Notes: generated by a model from the sequence alone, not told the origin. Positions 20,454-31,114 are shown, numbered from the stretch's first letter. The stretch: DNA of 64,000 nt from Athripsodes cinereus (GCA_947579605.1 OX388319.1:620001-684000); one strand, 5' to 3'. Translations and numbers: made by a program.

Positions 20454-20589
20454 ATAAGGTAATCCACTCCTTGAAGTGATTTGTGGCACCCTGTTTTGTT
20501 GAAATAAAACGTAGCCACAGAAGTGAATGTTGTTTTTGTAGATTTTACCAAGGCATTTGATACAATAAATCACAAACTCCTTTACGAGT

Positions 20590-20729
20590 CACTAATTTTA
20601 TTTTCACTAAATGAGTAAAACTCCATTATTAAATTAAAAATTCATAAGTAAAAACACTTTGCAGTTTTAAATTAAGTTTTAAATTAAATTTAAAACTCCA
20701 AAGTGTTTTTTACTTATAAATTTTTAATT
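20590..20729. mobile_element. Foldback insertion with 11-bp repeats
   Basis: CCTTTACGAGT occurs at 20579-20589 and 20730-20740. Between them two arms (AAAATTCATAAGTAAAAACAC and GTGTTTTTTACTTATAAATTT) pair around a TTTAAATT-rich centre. It splits the RT at KAFDTINHKLLYES. Confidence 0.75.
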
Positions 20730-21124
20730 CCTTTACGAGTGCCTGGAGGGGTCTGGTGTCAGAGGTCCACTACTGAGATGGGTTAAGGATTATTTTAAAC
20801 AGAAAAATAATTGTAAAGGTAAATAAAGTTTTAAGTAATCCATTAAACTTAGATATTGGTACACCTCAGGGGTCAATAATCGCACCTTTATTGTACCTTA
20901 TATAGGTACGTCAACGATATGATTGATATAGTTTTTTTTATGACCAATGAGATTGATATAGTTAAAAAAAATGTGAAATCTTTCAATTTGCCGATGATAC
21001 AGCAATTGTTACATCCTCCAAAAATATTGTTCAAGCTGAACATGAAATGCAAATATGTTACACTCAACTTTGCGCATGGGCTCATGTCATGATAAAGGGT
21101 TAATAATAATGAAAATAAAACACA

Positions 21125-21228
21125 TTGGCACGAAGAGGACAGTTTGCATGTTTCTTGCATGCGGCTGATCTGCTGGCTACCCCACTTGTGGGATATGCCG
21201 TGATGGTATAGTATAGTATAGTATAGTA
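21125..21228 (+). mobile_element. RTE-type 3' terminus insertion
   Basis: GGCTGATCTGCTGGCTACCC, CACTTGTGGGATATGCCGTG and (TATAG)n interrupt the RT remnant. ATAAAACACA-like sequence on both sides is probably the target duplication. Confidence 0.65.
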
Positions 21229-21399
21229 TAAAACACAAATTTTACACATACATTCAAGTAACAACAAAACCACACATAAATTACAAATTTTATCACATAA
21301 TCATCAATGTCTGCATAGCAACTCTCAAACTACTTGTAACTGCCCAACATTGCCAGAAATTACATCGTAATTATTATTGACAAACACTTAAATTATAAA

Positions 21400-21625
21400 C
21401 ATTGAAGGAGACCCACCGACCACCCGGATAGCGCAGATGTCTGGGGACTTCCATTTATCCGAATTCTACACTACACAAATTTTGTCCATACCGGAGGCGC
21501 CATAGTGGGCAGCCTGAGGGGCTGGCCGGCCAAAAACCTCCATGTGTGGAATCTTTTGACTACACTCCTTCGATGTCCCTCTAGCCGAGAGAAGCAAATA
21601 CATTCACAATATAAAACTAACAATA
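21400..21625 (+). mobile_element. Short retroposon (SINE-like), related to 56440-56695
   Basis: ACCCGGATAGCGCAGATGTC could be a tRNA-like head. The body words TTATCCG, GGCCAAAAACCTCC, GTGGAATCTTTTGACTAC, TTCGATGTCCCTCTAGCCG align in order with the minus strand of 56440-56695. It lies in the RT remnant. Confidence 0.5.
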
Positions 21626-21967
21626 TATTTACAAAGTCATAAATTATAAAGAACACGTAGATTATGTTGGCAGTAAACTTAGAACCCTGACAGCAATTGT
21701 CAAAATAATAAGACCCAAACTTACACTCTGCACATTGCTGTATATAGCCCTCTGTGATTCAATAATATCGTATGGAATATCTTCATATGGATTAACATAT
21801 AAAACTACACTTGGTAAAATTGCAAAGATACAAAGAAAACTCCTAAAAAATATAATTACAAAAAAATTGTTAAAAAACTAAAAAGGAAAAATAGATGTCT
21901 TTTCGATCGATGTAAAGTGTTGTCTCTTCAGAGGAGGGTGGAGTATTATAGTATTCTGGTTGTGCAT

Positions 21968-22170
21968 TTTTTAAAACCTAAAGACAGACTTCGGCGACGT
22001 AGGTCAGGACAGGTCGAATGAGTTTCTTATACATTTGTATCTTAGATTTTCTGGAGATGATCTTGGATTTCAGCTGCTTTTGGAGACCAATGTAGCATTT
22101 ATTCGCTGCAGAGATTTTTTTCATCCCTGACATCATTGTAATTGGTTATAAGAGATCCGAGGTATAAAAA
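21968..22170 (-). pseudogene. LINE RT fragment
   Basis: Minus-strand translation with frameshifts: YLGSLITN, YNDVRDEKN, AANKCYIGLQKQLKSKIISR, KSKIQMYKKLIRPVLTYVAE. This is the connection region after the FADD box of RTE-like elements. Confidence 0.65.
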
Positions 22171-22252
22171 ATATAGGTACCTACCTCGGAATAAAATATC
22201 ATTATTAAAAAATATATTATTTAGCAATAAATATCTACTACAACTTTATCGA

Positions 22253-22335
22253 CACGAAATATCCCACAAGTGGGGTAGCCAGCGGACTAACTGCAGGCGA
22301 TAAACATGCGGAGTGGCCTCTCCGTGCCAATAAAA
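22253..22335 (-). mobile_element. RTE-type 3' terminus (minus)
   Basis: ATATCCCACAAGTGGGGTAG, CCAGCGGACTAACTGCAGGC is the inverse of the 21125-21228 family end. Confidence 0.55.
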
Positions 22336-22339
22336 AAAA

Positions 22340-23470
22340 TAAGTCATTCGGGATGGTATTTGTCTTATACCTACGTCAGTTTTACAAACATCTGCGTAAA
22401 AAATACCAAAGTAATATAAATAACTCTAAATGAATGTACTCATAATCCACACATAAATATTTGAGTCGGTTCCTATATATGTATAATGCCCTTAATGGGC
22501 TCCTAAATAAGGAAGAACAGAAGTATAATAATAAGATATTACAATTTTAATGATATTTCCATACATTCGCTCGACAAAATTGCCAAGCAAATGATCAAAT
22601 TACGAGCTCTGCTCAATTTCGAGGGTAAAAACAGATATTACAAAGAATTGTATAATTATGTTTATTGTATGTGTAATTATATTTAATGTGTTTATTATAA
22701 TCTCAATAAATATTTGAAATGTATAGAAATCCAATATTTATAGTCAAACATTTTTCATTCTATTGAATTAATTTCAAAATGGATGTAACAATAAATAAAA
22801 CATTACTGAAACTAAATAATTAAGGATTATGTTCATTATGAAACGAAAAAGGTTTTAGCACTTTTTTCGATGTAGGTAGGTATCAATCTTTTTTGTTTTA
22901 ATTAAATATCGGCATGTGTGGTGTCAAACTTTAAGATTTTCCATTAAGAAGATGTTTGTAGCACTTTTTTCATGAAGGGACCTACCATTTTTTTAAAGTT
23001 AAATATGGGCATCTGGGGAGTCAATCATTAAGTATTGTCATTGGCTAGAGCTTTTTATTACTTTTTTCTACGTAAGCGCTTACTCCATTTTTTCCCACAG
23101 AGATTATGTCATTTTAACCCATGTATTTACACGGTTTCTGTTTATTTAAATCCGAGCGATGCCGGGTTACAAAAGTTTGTGTATCAATAATACAAAAACA
23201 TCAATACATATCATACTATTAACATCTTTACTACTATTTACTTATGGGAAAATATTTAAACGGGCGACCAAAAAAACAATTGGTCGACTGAGGGTTAACT
23301 TACTCTAATATTATTTGTGCGACAAAAAACTAAGTTAGCTGCTTGTATATATTAAGTGACAAAAATTCATTACTGAGATTTAAAATAGGCGACCATTATA
23401 CCAAGTGAGCGGTTGAAAATACAAAAAAAAAAAGATGACGAAAATACTAACTGAGCGACTAGATACCTCT
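22340..23470. other. AT-rich region with diverged dispersed repeats, no gene
   Basis: Two imperfect repeats near 22855-22935 and 22965-23035 (AGCACTTTTTTC, then AAATATCGGCATGTG or AAATATGGGCATCTG) and a GAGCGATGCCGGGTTAC word near 23155. From 23260 a run of GGCGACC/GCGAC words with A-rich spacing. No ORF. Confidence 0.4.
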
Positions 23471-23477
23471 ATTGTTG

Positions 23478-23548
23478 AAGTAATCGAAGACATCGCTCTT
23501 CCAACATAATTTCCCGCGCCATTGAATAAATCATTCAACATACATTTT
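23478..23548 (+). mobile_element. CR1-like LINE 3' tail
   Basis: GAAGACATCGCTCTTCCAAC, ATAATTTCCCGCGCC, GAATAAATCATTCAACATAC matches the 42054-42290 3' end. Confidence 0.6.
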
Positions 23549-23559
23549 TTTTTTTAAAA

Positions 23560-23735
23560 AAGATATATCTGGGTTTTTGTTATAAACCCAAATACAACCT
23601 TATACACCTTTCACAGTAAGCTACTAAAAGCTTGTGTCGTGAAAGGGGAGTTTGCCGGCACCTGGTATCGAACCACGGACCCCATGTTCACAAGGCCGAG
23701 ACTCTACATCCAGGCTACCGACGAATTCAACCGTT
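23560..23735 (-). mobile_element. tRNA-derived SINE (minus)
   Basis: On the minus strand: GGTAGCCTGGATGTAGAGTC, a B-box-like GTGGTTCGATACCAGGTGCC, CAAACTCCCCTTTCACGACA, and an A-run at the end (T-run near 23560). Same family as 8262-8430. Confidence 0.75.
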
Positions 23736-23970
23736 CAACATACATACATACATACATACATATCGAATGATTGACAGAAAATACTAAGAGAAATATTTAA
23801 ATGTTAATTAAATTTTATTGTGAAATTCACAATTTTATGACACAATCCGGCCTTGAAAACTGGATTTACTAGCTCAGAAGTGGAGATATACCTATATTGG
23901 TTTTGATTTTCATATCAAACTGGTTATTCACACAGTTTTACCTTAGGGTAGGTATCTATTACATAGTTAT

Positions 23971-24802
23971 TAGAGATGCACCGAATAGCATAATTTGACA
24001 GAATACCGAACATTATGCAACAATAATTATCATGTACCAAATAACCGAATATTCGGCAAAACAACGGTGAGAGCGTATGGTACTCCCGACCGCGCATCTT
24101 CGTGTAAGGCAGATATATCATAGACGTAATAGGTATGTACTAGACTTTCAGCGCGGTATATTTTTTCGAAATTTTTGTGTTCCAACATTATATCCTCTCC
24201 TCTCCGCCCCCCAACACCTTGTTTTAGAGCACTTCACCCCCTCCATCTCCTTTTAATTTTTGTTCTTTCTCTTCTTTTGTAAGGGTTTCTTTTATGAGGG
24301 TTTTTCTTTATATGGGGTTTTTCTATTATTTTTTACTTTTAGTTTTTGGTTATGTGTATATTGTTCTTTTTTGTATTCATGTACATAGTTTCTTTCGTAG
24401 TGTGTCAATATGAAAAGAAAAAGTAAGGCAAACTTCACTGGCTTATAAATTATAAACTATGTTGTTATATTTTAATGTATGTTTTATAGCTGTCTGTTTG
24501 TTTGAAGAAATAAAATCAAAAATATTGTTTCACTCCATATCAGATTAAATTGATAAATTGGATATTCGAGGATTAATAAAATAATGCATCTGCAGCTGAC
24601 AATGAAATAGCCTACAAGCTACAATGAAAAAGCCTACAACCTACATAAAAGCTATTATTAGTTCCTTCCAGTTTTACATTTAAACTATTCGACAGAACAC
24701 CGAATAATAGACTAAATATTAGGTATTCGGCCGAATAGTAACAATGTTGCCGAATAGGCAGAGTACTGAATAGTTGCCCAATTAATATTCGTTGCATCTC
24801 TG
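23971..24802. mobile_element. hAT-like non-autonomous element (TAGAGATGCA / CATCTCTG)
   Basis: Left TAGAGATGCACCGAATAGCA, right read inward CAGAGATGCAACGAATATTA. Flanks ATAGTTAT / ATAGGTAA agree at 6 of 8 bases. Subterminal parts contain repeated CCGAATA/TATTCGG words. The centre holds a C/T-rich stretch and AATATGAAAAGAAAAAGTAA, with no ORF. Confidence 0.75.
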
Positions 24803-25160
24803 ATAGGTAATACTGTAATATGTAGATATGAATGGTATGAACATGTTATGAATGATACTGTACGCCGACTCACCTATCAGAGATCAGCTGTAACTTCTAG
24901 AATAAATTATCTATCGTAGACAATTTTATTATTGATGTATGTCGAATGATAGTATTTATTTTGAATGTTTTTTCAGTATTCTACAATGCACATCCGTTAC
25001 TTTATTATTTAAATCGCGATCGATTTCGGTAAACCTATACCATTGACGAGCGATATAATACTGACTAATATTTTTGTTAAAACATCTACAAAAACAAACT
25101 TTGTTTTATTAATTATAAATAAAACACTTATTTATAGTATATCCACAGTGACTTTTTATT

Positions 25161-25208
25161 GGACGCGAGCCGGCTTTCAAGAGCTTCCGCTCTCATCATT
25201 AGGCTGGC
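25161..25208 (-). ncRNA. Hammerhead-ribozyme-like motif
   Basis: Minus strand in order: CTAATGA (25202-25196; the consensus is CTGANGA, so one base differs), an extra T, stem II GAGAGC/GCTCTT with loop GGAA, GAA (25178-25176), palindromic stem III AGCCGGCT, C at 25167, GCG. Same plan as 5967-6010. The G5 to A change would weaken or abolish cleavage. Confidence 0.45.
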
Positions 25209-25238
25209 GAAAAGTGGATATACTCACTGTGGATATAC

Positions 25239-25494
25239 CAGTGGCGTGATTTACATACATGCAAAAAAGCACCGCATGCCTAGCAAAAAGTTGAATATTG
25301 CCTGAAATTGATATACAAAAACGGTGAGATCGTGAAATATTTCAAATTCCTATATTAAATTGAAATTTTGGCGACGGAGCAGTAGAAATTTGGTGAGTCG
25401 GGAATTTTCTTAAATTCGTATACCGAATTGTGGAAATAATAAAAAAAAACATTACGAAAGCATGCCCAAAATAAAAGGTCTAGTCCCGCCACTG
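25239..25494. mobile_element. hAT MITE (CAGTGGCGTG), duplication GGATATAC
   Basis: Ends CAGTGGCGTG and CCCGCCACTG are flanked by exact GGATATAC at 25231-25238 and 25495-25502. 256 bp, no ORF. The end resembles that of 52780-53210 (CAGTGGCGTAGC). Confidence 0.92.
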
Positions 25495-26009
25495 GGATAT
25501 ACCTACTATAAATAAGTGTTTTATTTATAATTAATTCAACATGAATTTCCCCCAAGTACCGTCGGTTGAAAATATCAACTTTATTAAAATTTGTTTTTGT
25601 AGATGTTTTAACAAAAATATTAGTCAGTATTATATCGCTCGTCAATGGTATAGGTTTACCGAAATCGATCGCGATTTAAATAATCAAGTAACGGATGTGC
25701 ATTGTAGAATACTTAAAAAAACATTCAAAATGTCTCGTAATTGTTACATAGTTAATCCTTCTATTAGTTGTTACATAGTTAATCCTTTATTTTTATTAAA
25801 AAAATTAACTTGTTTTTTTAATAAAAGCGGGCATCCCTCTTTCACAATACACCGTTCCTATGACAACGACATCAGAGCGCAGGGAATGTCGTACGAAGAG
25901 GTGACGCGATTGGCAAAGAGACGATCTGAATGGAGAAGGTCGGTTTTTGCCCTGTGCTCCCGAGAGGAGCGTTGAGGGCGATGATGATTTTTAATAAAAA
26001 AAAATACTA

Positions 26010-26060
26010 TCATCAGTATGAATTTTCACTATGTGAACGTACAGACTCTAGAATTATTAT
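26010..26060. repeat. Dispersed repeat shared with 63660-63715
   Basis: TGAATTTTCACTATGTGAAC, GTACAGACTCTAGAATTATT recurs at 63675-63712 with few changes. Identity unknown. Confidence 0.55.
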
Positions 26061-26095
26061 ATATTATAGTACTGTATGTCGAATGATTTGTTCAG

Positions 26096-26470
26096 CGCCG
26101 TTTAATCCGAGCATCCATCTCAAAGGCGCGGGAAATTATGTTAGAAGAGCGATGTCTTCAATTTGCTCCTGATTATTGTGATTGATAGGTTTTTACGAAG
26201 ATACTCGGGGAGTCAATTCCAGATAACGAGTTCTACAACACCAAAAGCCCTGTCATAGAAGAGGGACTTGTTGGCTCTATTGATCTCATCCAGCATATTA
26301 TTGGTGGATGTTTTTGCTGAGCGTAGAGGTCTACTTGCAGGTGTTTTGAGAACACAGAGCTCAGAAAGTGACTGAGGTGCCATATTATTCAATTTTGATT
26401 GGACCCTTTCACCTATTCCTACCTTGTATTGGACCCTGGATATTTTACAAGCAAACGAGTGATTTGGCAA
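26096..26470 (-). pseudogene. CR1-like LINE C-terminus (minus)
   Basis: Minus strand: GERVQSKLNNMAPQSLSELC, VLKTPASRPLRSAKTSTNNM, LDEINRANKSLFYDRAFGVV, then the frame breaks; the 3' end is CTCAAAGGCGCGG inverted and GGATTAAACGGCGC. Sister of 7365-7985 and 42054-42290. Confidence 0.75.
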
Positions 26471-26794
26471 CCCTTATCCTTGCATCGTCATCGAATGCCA
26501 TTTATAGGTGGTTTAGTTGTTTGATATCTCAGTAACATAAGTTATCGACACGTCATCATTGCAACAACATAAAAAAACTATGATGTGTTCGCTACAATGC
26601 TGTGACCTAAATAGTTAGATTGTGGTCATACAAACTGTATGAGAAGTCGATCAGTCGATTAAAAAAGTAACGGGTACTTGTATCGAAGATTTTATTTTAT
26701 TTATATCATATACCTAATACACATTAAACACAATTATAAAGTCGCGCCAAACGATTATTAATTAATAAAATATTATTTATAAAAGTGTTCATAT

Positions 26795-26862
26795 GCTTCG
26801 CGGGCCGCACGTATACACCCAACATGCCGCATGTGGCCCGCGGGCCGCGGGTTGGCCACCCT
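26795..26862 (-). mobile_element. Possible hAT terminus fragment
   Basis: Minus strand: CAAGGGTGGCCAACCCGCGG, CCCGCGGGCCACATGCGGC. This GC-rich end resembles hAT termini (CAGnGGTnGCCAACC type, from memory). It abuts a TGTACAGTAAAGAATAAATA LINE tail. Confidence 0.4.
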
Positions 26863-26945
26863 TGATGTACAGTAAAGAATAAATAAAAATATTTTGTCAT
26901 CGCTCACGTTTAGTCCGTCCAGTCAGTAATTCTGTATGCTCATTT

Positions 26946-27026
26946 CTGACGCCGCACCCCACGCGGGGTAGGCAGAGAGAACAGAACGCCATAGCTACCT
27001 ACATAGTTCTCGGACATCCGCGTTTT
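26946..27026 (-). mobile_element. RTE-type LINE 3' end fragment
   Basis: GACGCCGCACCCCACGCGGG, GTAGGCAGAGAGAACAGAAC, GCC is the inverse of the LSAYP...-stop region seen at 55428-55480. Confidence 0.65.
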
Positions 27027-27375
27027 ATCACTACCCCAGTACCCCCCTTTCAGATAGCTATAGGTTTTTTTTGCAATTTGAATTTTTAGTCACTAAATAG
27101 TTTAAATAGTCTCCGTAATTATATACCTATTATGTACTTACTGACTGTTTAAGATTCGCACAGTTGTTTCAATACAAGTGTGATTTCATTCAACAAAATA
27201 GACATTCATTAATTATTTTACTTACAAAATATTTTCAGTAGATGCGAACTTATATGACGAAGCTACACAAGTCTCTTGTAAATAGTATGTGTTCATATTA
27301 ATTAAAATGGGTTACAAATAATAATAATAATAGTATGTACCTATACGCTTTATTGTAAAAATTAATTTGTACAGA

Positions 27376-27420
27376 AACCGAACGTATTGCCTTGAGCCTT
27401 GATGCAATACGTACGGTTTT
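27376..27420. repeat. Short hairpin
   Basis: AACCGAACGTATTGC and GCAATACGTACGGTT pair around a 14-base loop, followed by T8. It could fold in RNA; function unknown. Confidence 0.55.
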
Positions 27421-27477
27421 TTTTATCAATGATTTACTTATACAGTAATTACTTGTGTTATATGTTATATCAATGGT

Positions 27478-27794
27478 ATTTTTACAATTAACCATTGTAT
27501 GAGGTCACATATGTAAATTTAAACACATGAAACTACCATTTAAGGCTCAGAAAATACAACGTCACCTCATTTGGTAGTGGCCCCGGACGGGACTTGGACC
27601 CGCACTCCCATCTTGTCGCGAGATGTGCTTTGTCCAATTAAGCTACCGGAAGACTTACTAGAGGCTCCGATATTCTCTTTTATAAACTCCAACGACAGCT
27701 TCATGTGTAGGTATTGTTCTGGGATACCTAGTATGGTAGTTTCATGTGTTAAATTTACATTATGTGACCTCATACAATGGTTAATTTGTAAAAA
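27478..27794. mobile_element. Foldback unit with a tRNA-like sequence in its loop
   Basis: Arms of about 62 bp (ACAATTAACCATTGTATGAG / CTCATACAATGGTTAATTTG) enclose, on the minus strand, GGTAGCTTAATTGGACAAAG (A box), CTCGCGACAAGATGGGAG and GGGTCCAAGTCCCGTCCGGG (B box). The tRNA-like part is shared with 30655-30957 and 34105-34442. It is not called a functional tRNA because the acceptor stem is not evident. Confidence 0.6.
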
Positions 27795-27857
27795 TGACAT
27801 CGATATTTTTATAACGTAGGTACCTGTCGACTCACAGTGAGAAATAGTTCGGTGACA

Positions 27858-27943
27858 CCTAGCGACATCTAGGTTCTCATCAAGGCTAATTGCAATGATA
27901 CAGAACCAAAAAATTATTATAAATACAGATAGATGTCGCTAGG
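27858..27943. mobile_element. Small MITE, 86 bp
   Basis: CCTAGCGACATCTA and TAGATGTCGCTAGG are perfect 14-bp inverted ends. No ORF. Confidence 0.75.
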
Positions 27944-27993
27944 AATAATACCTATGCTATAAGTAGGTTGTAAACGATAGGTACGACCCTATC

Positions 27994-30635
27994 CAGAGAT
28001 GTGCAAAATACTTCCAAAAAAGTATTTACATACAAAATACAAATACTTTTGAATTTTTGTATTTCAAATACAAAATACTAAATACTTTTTCAAAATGGTA
28101 TTTAAATACAAAATACGTATTTTCAAAATACTTTTCTAAAATACCTTTTTAAAATACTTTTTACAAATAGTCGAACAAGGTGTAAGACAAAATTATTTAA
28201 TATTTAAACCATTGATGAATGAAAAAGAAATTTAAAACTGGACAAAAGTATACATAAGCGGAGAAAGGGTTGACATGATTAGAAACAGTTGCCTTGTCGC
28301 TACCATCTATATGCGGACGATTTGCAAATCTATAGGTACACATGCTAAACTTCACAATATCTCCTCTGCCATTTATTCTACCAATGAGTGTTTGCAACAG
28401 ATCTCAAACTGGGCTAGTGCTCATGGATTACTCCTCAATGCCTCAAAAACCCAGACAATATTCATTGGTAGCCTTCACTCTATATCCAGGTTGAAAAATA
28501 TGAATTTACCTCCCACTACTATGAATTCAGTAGCAATACCCTCTTCGGCGACAGTAAAGAATTTGGGCATAATCATGGACCAGAGACTCTCTTGGCAGCA
28601 TCAATTTAACACTCTAAAGAAAAAGTTTTTTTTACAAGTTCCACACTCTTAAGATGCTGCAAAATTCTTGCCCACTAAAGTAAAAAATTTATTGGTCCAA
28701 TCCTTGCTGTTGCCCATTATCGACTATGCTGATATAGTGTATGTGGACATGAATCAGGATCTAATTGACAAACTTGATCGACTTCAGAATGTTGGCATAA
28801 GGTTTATTTTTAATCTAAAAAAAACTGACCACATTTCTGAATATCGTAATACCCTGAAATGGCTTACTGTACGACAAAGACGTGAGCTTCATCAACTCAC
28901 ATTTGTCCACAATGCTCTGTACGCAGGATCAACCCCGTACTATATTAAGGAGGCTTTTGAATACTTGGCGAGTCACGGTTTACCTCTGAGGTCGAATAAC
29001 CAGCGCATCCTGTCAATCCCGGCTCATGGTACAACTTTCATCTCAAAATCTTTTGCAGTTCAGGGTGCTCGTTGCTGGAATAATCTCTCTTCAAAATTTA
29101 GGCTGACTCAAAGTCTGACGTCTTTCAAGCGAGCCGTTAAGGAGAAAATGATTTCCACAAATACAAACACAAACACAGCCTCTGAAACCTGAAACCCATC
29201 ACTCCTAACCCCCCCTCCTTTTTCCCCCTTTTCCTTTCCCTTTATGTATGTATGTTTGTATCTTTTTTTTTGCAGTCTCTCCCTTTTTATATATATGTGT
29301 GTATGTATGTATGTTTTGTATACATGTTCACTTTGTGAATGTATTTTTTTTTTCTCTTTTATTTCCAAAATCCTTTAGATCATTGATTTTATTTTTATCA
29401 TATGTTTTTTTTCTTTTTAAGTTAATACTTTTGGGTTAGTTGGAAGAGATCGCGCCTTTGCGATAAACTCGCCCTCTGTATATTGATTGTATTTAATTTG
29501 AATGTATACCTTTAATGTAATTGTTTTTTATCAATGTACAGTAAAGAATGAATAAATAAATAAATAAATTAGATATAGCATTGCTTGCAGACAATTGATG
29601 AATACCATTGATGAATGAAAAACTGGACAAGAGTATACATAAATGGAGAAAGGGTTGACATGATTCGATATATCATTGCTTGCAGACAATGAGGATGAGC
29701 CTTAGGAAGAACTGTCAAAATAGAAAAAAAAATTAATTAAGTCATGACAAAATGTACCGTTGTTAGAAGAGATAAGCCGAAAATTGTCATAAATGGATTG
29801 AGTATCATCAAGCAGGTAAGAGAATTCCTGACTTGGGCTGCAAAATAAATCAGAATGGATAATCCAAATCTGAAATCGTATGGACTACTGTAACATCATA
29901 TTATATACAGGACTGCTCCAAACTCTTCCTTATCGTCTTCAGATGGTTTATAATGTTGCCTCCGGATCATTTACAGAGAGAATAAGAGCTGCCACAAAAC
30001 TTCACTACTAAGAAGTCTACACTAACTGTGAGTCCTAGAGATAGTAGTGTTTAAACTGTGTCTCACTGTCCACAAGGCAGCACACCACCCACTGAGCTGT
30101 TCCGCTGACGAAAATGTGTGGCGAGGCTGTGATCAGCTTCTTAAACTCGTTGAACTCAAAAGGGCAAATACCTCTAAATTTGCAGAAAGAAGAAACAGCG
30201 TCGCAGCGTCATCTGCCTGAAACAGATTGCCTCCAGACAAAATTGAAAATGCTACCATTCAGGAGAAATCACAGCGCCCTTGAGATGGCCATGAAACATT
30301 AAACGGCGTCATGTACAATTTGTTCAATCATCATTATTATGTGTGTATATCTCAAACATGGTGTACCTACTCTAATGGAAACGTTGTATTTGTAATTCAA
30401 CAAATTGGCAAAAAAAGCTTGCGTACGCGCATATCAATTAATGGCAGAATTTTGTTTCAAACAATAAAAAGGTATTTTGTAAAAGTATTTTGTGTAAAAT
30501 ACAAAATACTCAAAAAAAGTATTTCAAATAAAATACAAAATACTTTTTACAAAAAGGTATTTGAAATACAAAATACAAATACGTATTTTGTATTTGTATT
30601 TTAAATACTTTTATTTCAAATACGTCACATCTCTG
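27994..30635 (+). mobile_element. hAT-like element with LINE cargo, copy B (perfect duplication)
   Basis: CAGAGATGTG at 27994 and CACATCTCTG ending 30635 are flanked by exact ACCCTATC (27986-27993, 30636-30643). AAATAC/GTATTT-rich subterminal zones. Cargo: an RTE-like RT piece (28165-28278 and 29605-29890) and a CR1-like C-terminus plus 3' UTR (29930-30310). A jockey-like LINE is nested at 28280-29575. A segment of about 65 bp (ATTGATGAATGAAAAACTGG ... GTTGACATGATT) occurs on both sides of the nested LINE, so the cargo carried a tandem duplication. Confidence 0.92.
28280..29575 (+). pseudogene. Jockey-like LINE, truncated at the RT active site
   Basis: It begins at HLYADDLQIYR (28311-28345, then a frameshift), continues HAKLHNISSAIYSTNECLQQ, ISNWASAHGLLLNASKTQTI, a frameshift near 28630, then NLLVQSLLLPIIDYADIVYV and CWNNLSSKFRLTQSLTSFKR to a stop near 29190. 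The 3' UTR ends GTACAGTAAAGAATGAATAA and (ATAA)n at 29553-29570. Related tails: 8131-8252 and 60795-60945. Inserted inside copy B. Confidence 0.85.
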
Positions 30636-30654
30636 ACCCTATCTACCTACACTT

Positions 30655-30957
30655 GGAAGTATCCAGCATGTGGTACCCATACTAGGTATCCCAGAACAAT
30701 ACCTACACACGAAGCTGTCATACGTCATATCTCGCGACAAGATGGGAGTGCGGGTTCAAGTCCCGTCCGGGGCACTACCAAATGAGATGACGTTGTCTTT
30801 TAGCCCTATTATGGTAGATTCATGTATTAAATTTACAGTAATTACTTTCTTATCAACACGGACTTCTCTCAATATTCTTTTTTTTATCTTTTCTATACAC
30901 AGCTGATGTTAGTATAGCTGGTGGACTTACCACATATGTAATTTCTTCCAAACAACC
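30655..30957 (+). mobile_element. tRNA-like SINE (plus)
   Basis: ATCTCGCGACAAGATGGGAG, CGGGTTCAAGTCCCGTCCGG (B box), then AATGAGATGACGTTGTCTTT and CACAGCTGATGTTAGTATAG, ending at TTCTTCCAAACAACC. Over about 230 bp it is almost identical to the inverted copy at 34160-34390, which shows the full length. Confidence 0.75.
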
Positions 30958-31114
30958 AGTACTGTCTCAATTTTACTAAGACAGTTCTTCTCCAAACCCT
31001 GAGCTGCGAAAATTTCGAATGAAACTTTACGATAGCCGTTACACCACTTGGCCGGTTTGTTCAAATTCTATAAAAAATATAATGCTTGTCTCTGTATCTT
31101 ATTTCACTTTTTGC

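Larger units (their letters stand above)
20523..21890 (+). pseudogene. Jockey-like RT remnant with nested insertions
   Basis: Fragments in order: VNVVFVDFTKAFDTINHKLL; (insertion); GTPQGSIIAPLLYLI; FADDTAIVTSSKNIVQAEHE; (insertions); VGSKLRTLTAIVKIIRPKLT, LCDSIISYGISSYGLTYKTT, LGKIAKIQRKLLKNIITKK. Order and motifs match an RT palm and thumb with FADD. Many frameshifts. The pieces are split by the units at 20590-20729, 21125-21228 and about 21400-21625. Confidence 0.75.
24958..25735. mobile_element. Inverted pair of Penelope-like termini with hAT insertion
   Basis: Left arm 24958-25157 (CTACAATGCACATCCGTTAC ... ATAGTATATCCACAGTGA) is inverted at 25224-25735. The right arm is interrupted by a hAT MITE (25239-25494) and by about 40 extra bases near 25540. 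The centre has a hammerhead-like core on the minus strand. A single copy of the arm is at 12690-13015. Open frames here (MTSDIILTNIFVKTS) are arm artefacts. Confidence 0.65.

Noticed and set aside
23260..23470. Array of GCGAC words as a regulatory or recombination site
   Set aside because: Spacing is irregular and I could not define a unit or boundary; more likely a diverged repeat.
25541..25975. 144-codon plus-strand ORF
   Set aside because: It runs through the arm of the inverted Penelope-like pair and shares its start peptide with the opposite arm; no domain.
29108..29439. Overlapping ORFs at 29108-29368 (minus) and 29248-29439 (plus)
   Set aside because: They come from the T/C-rich low-complexity 3' UTR of the nested LINE.
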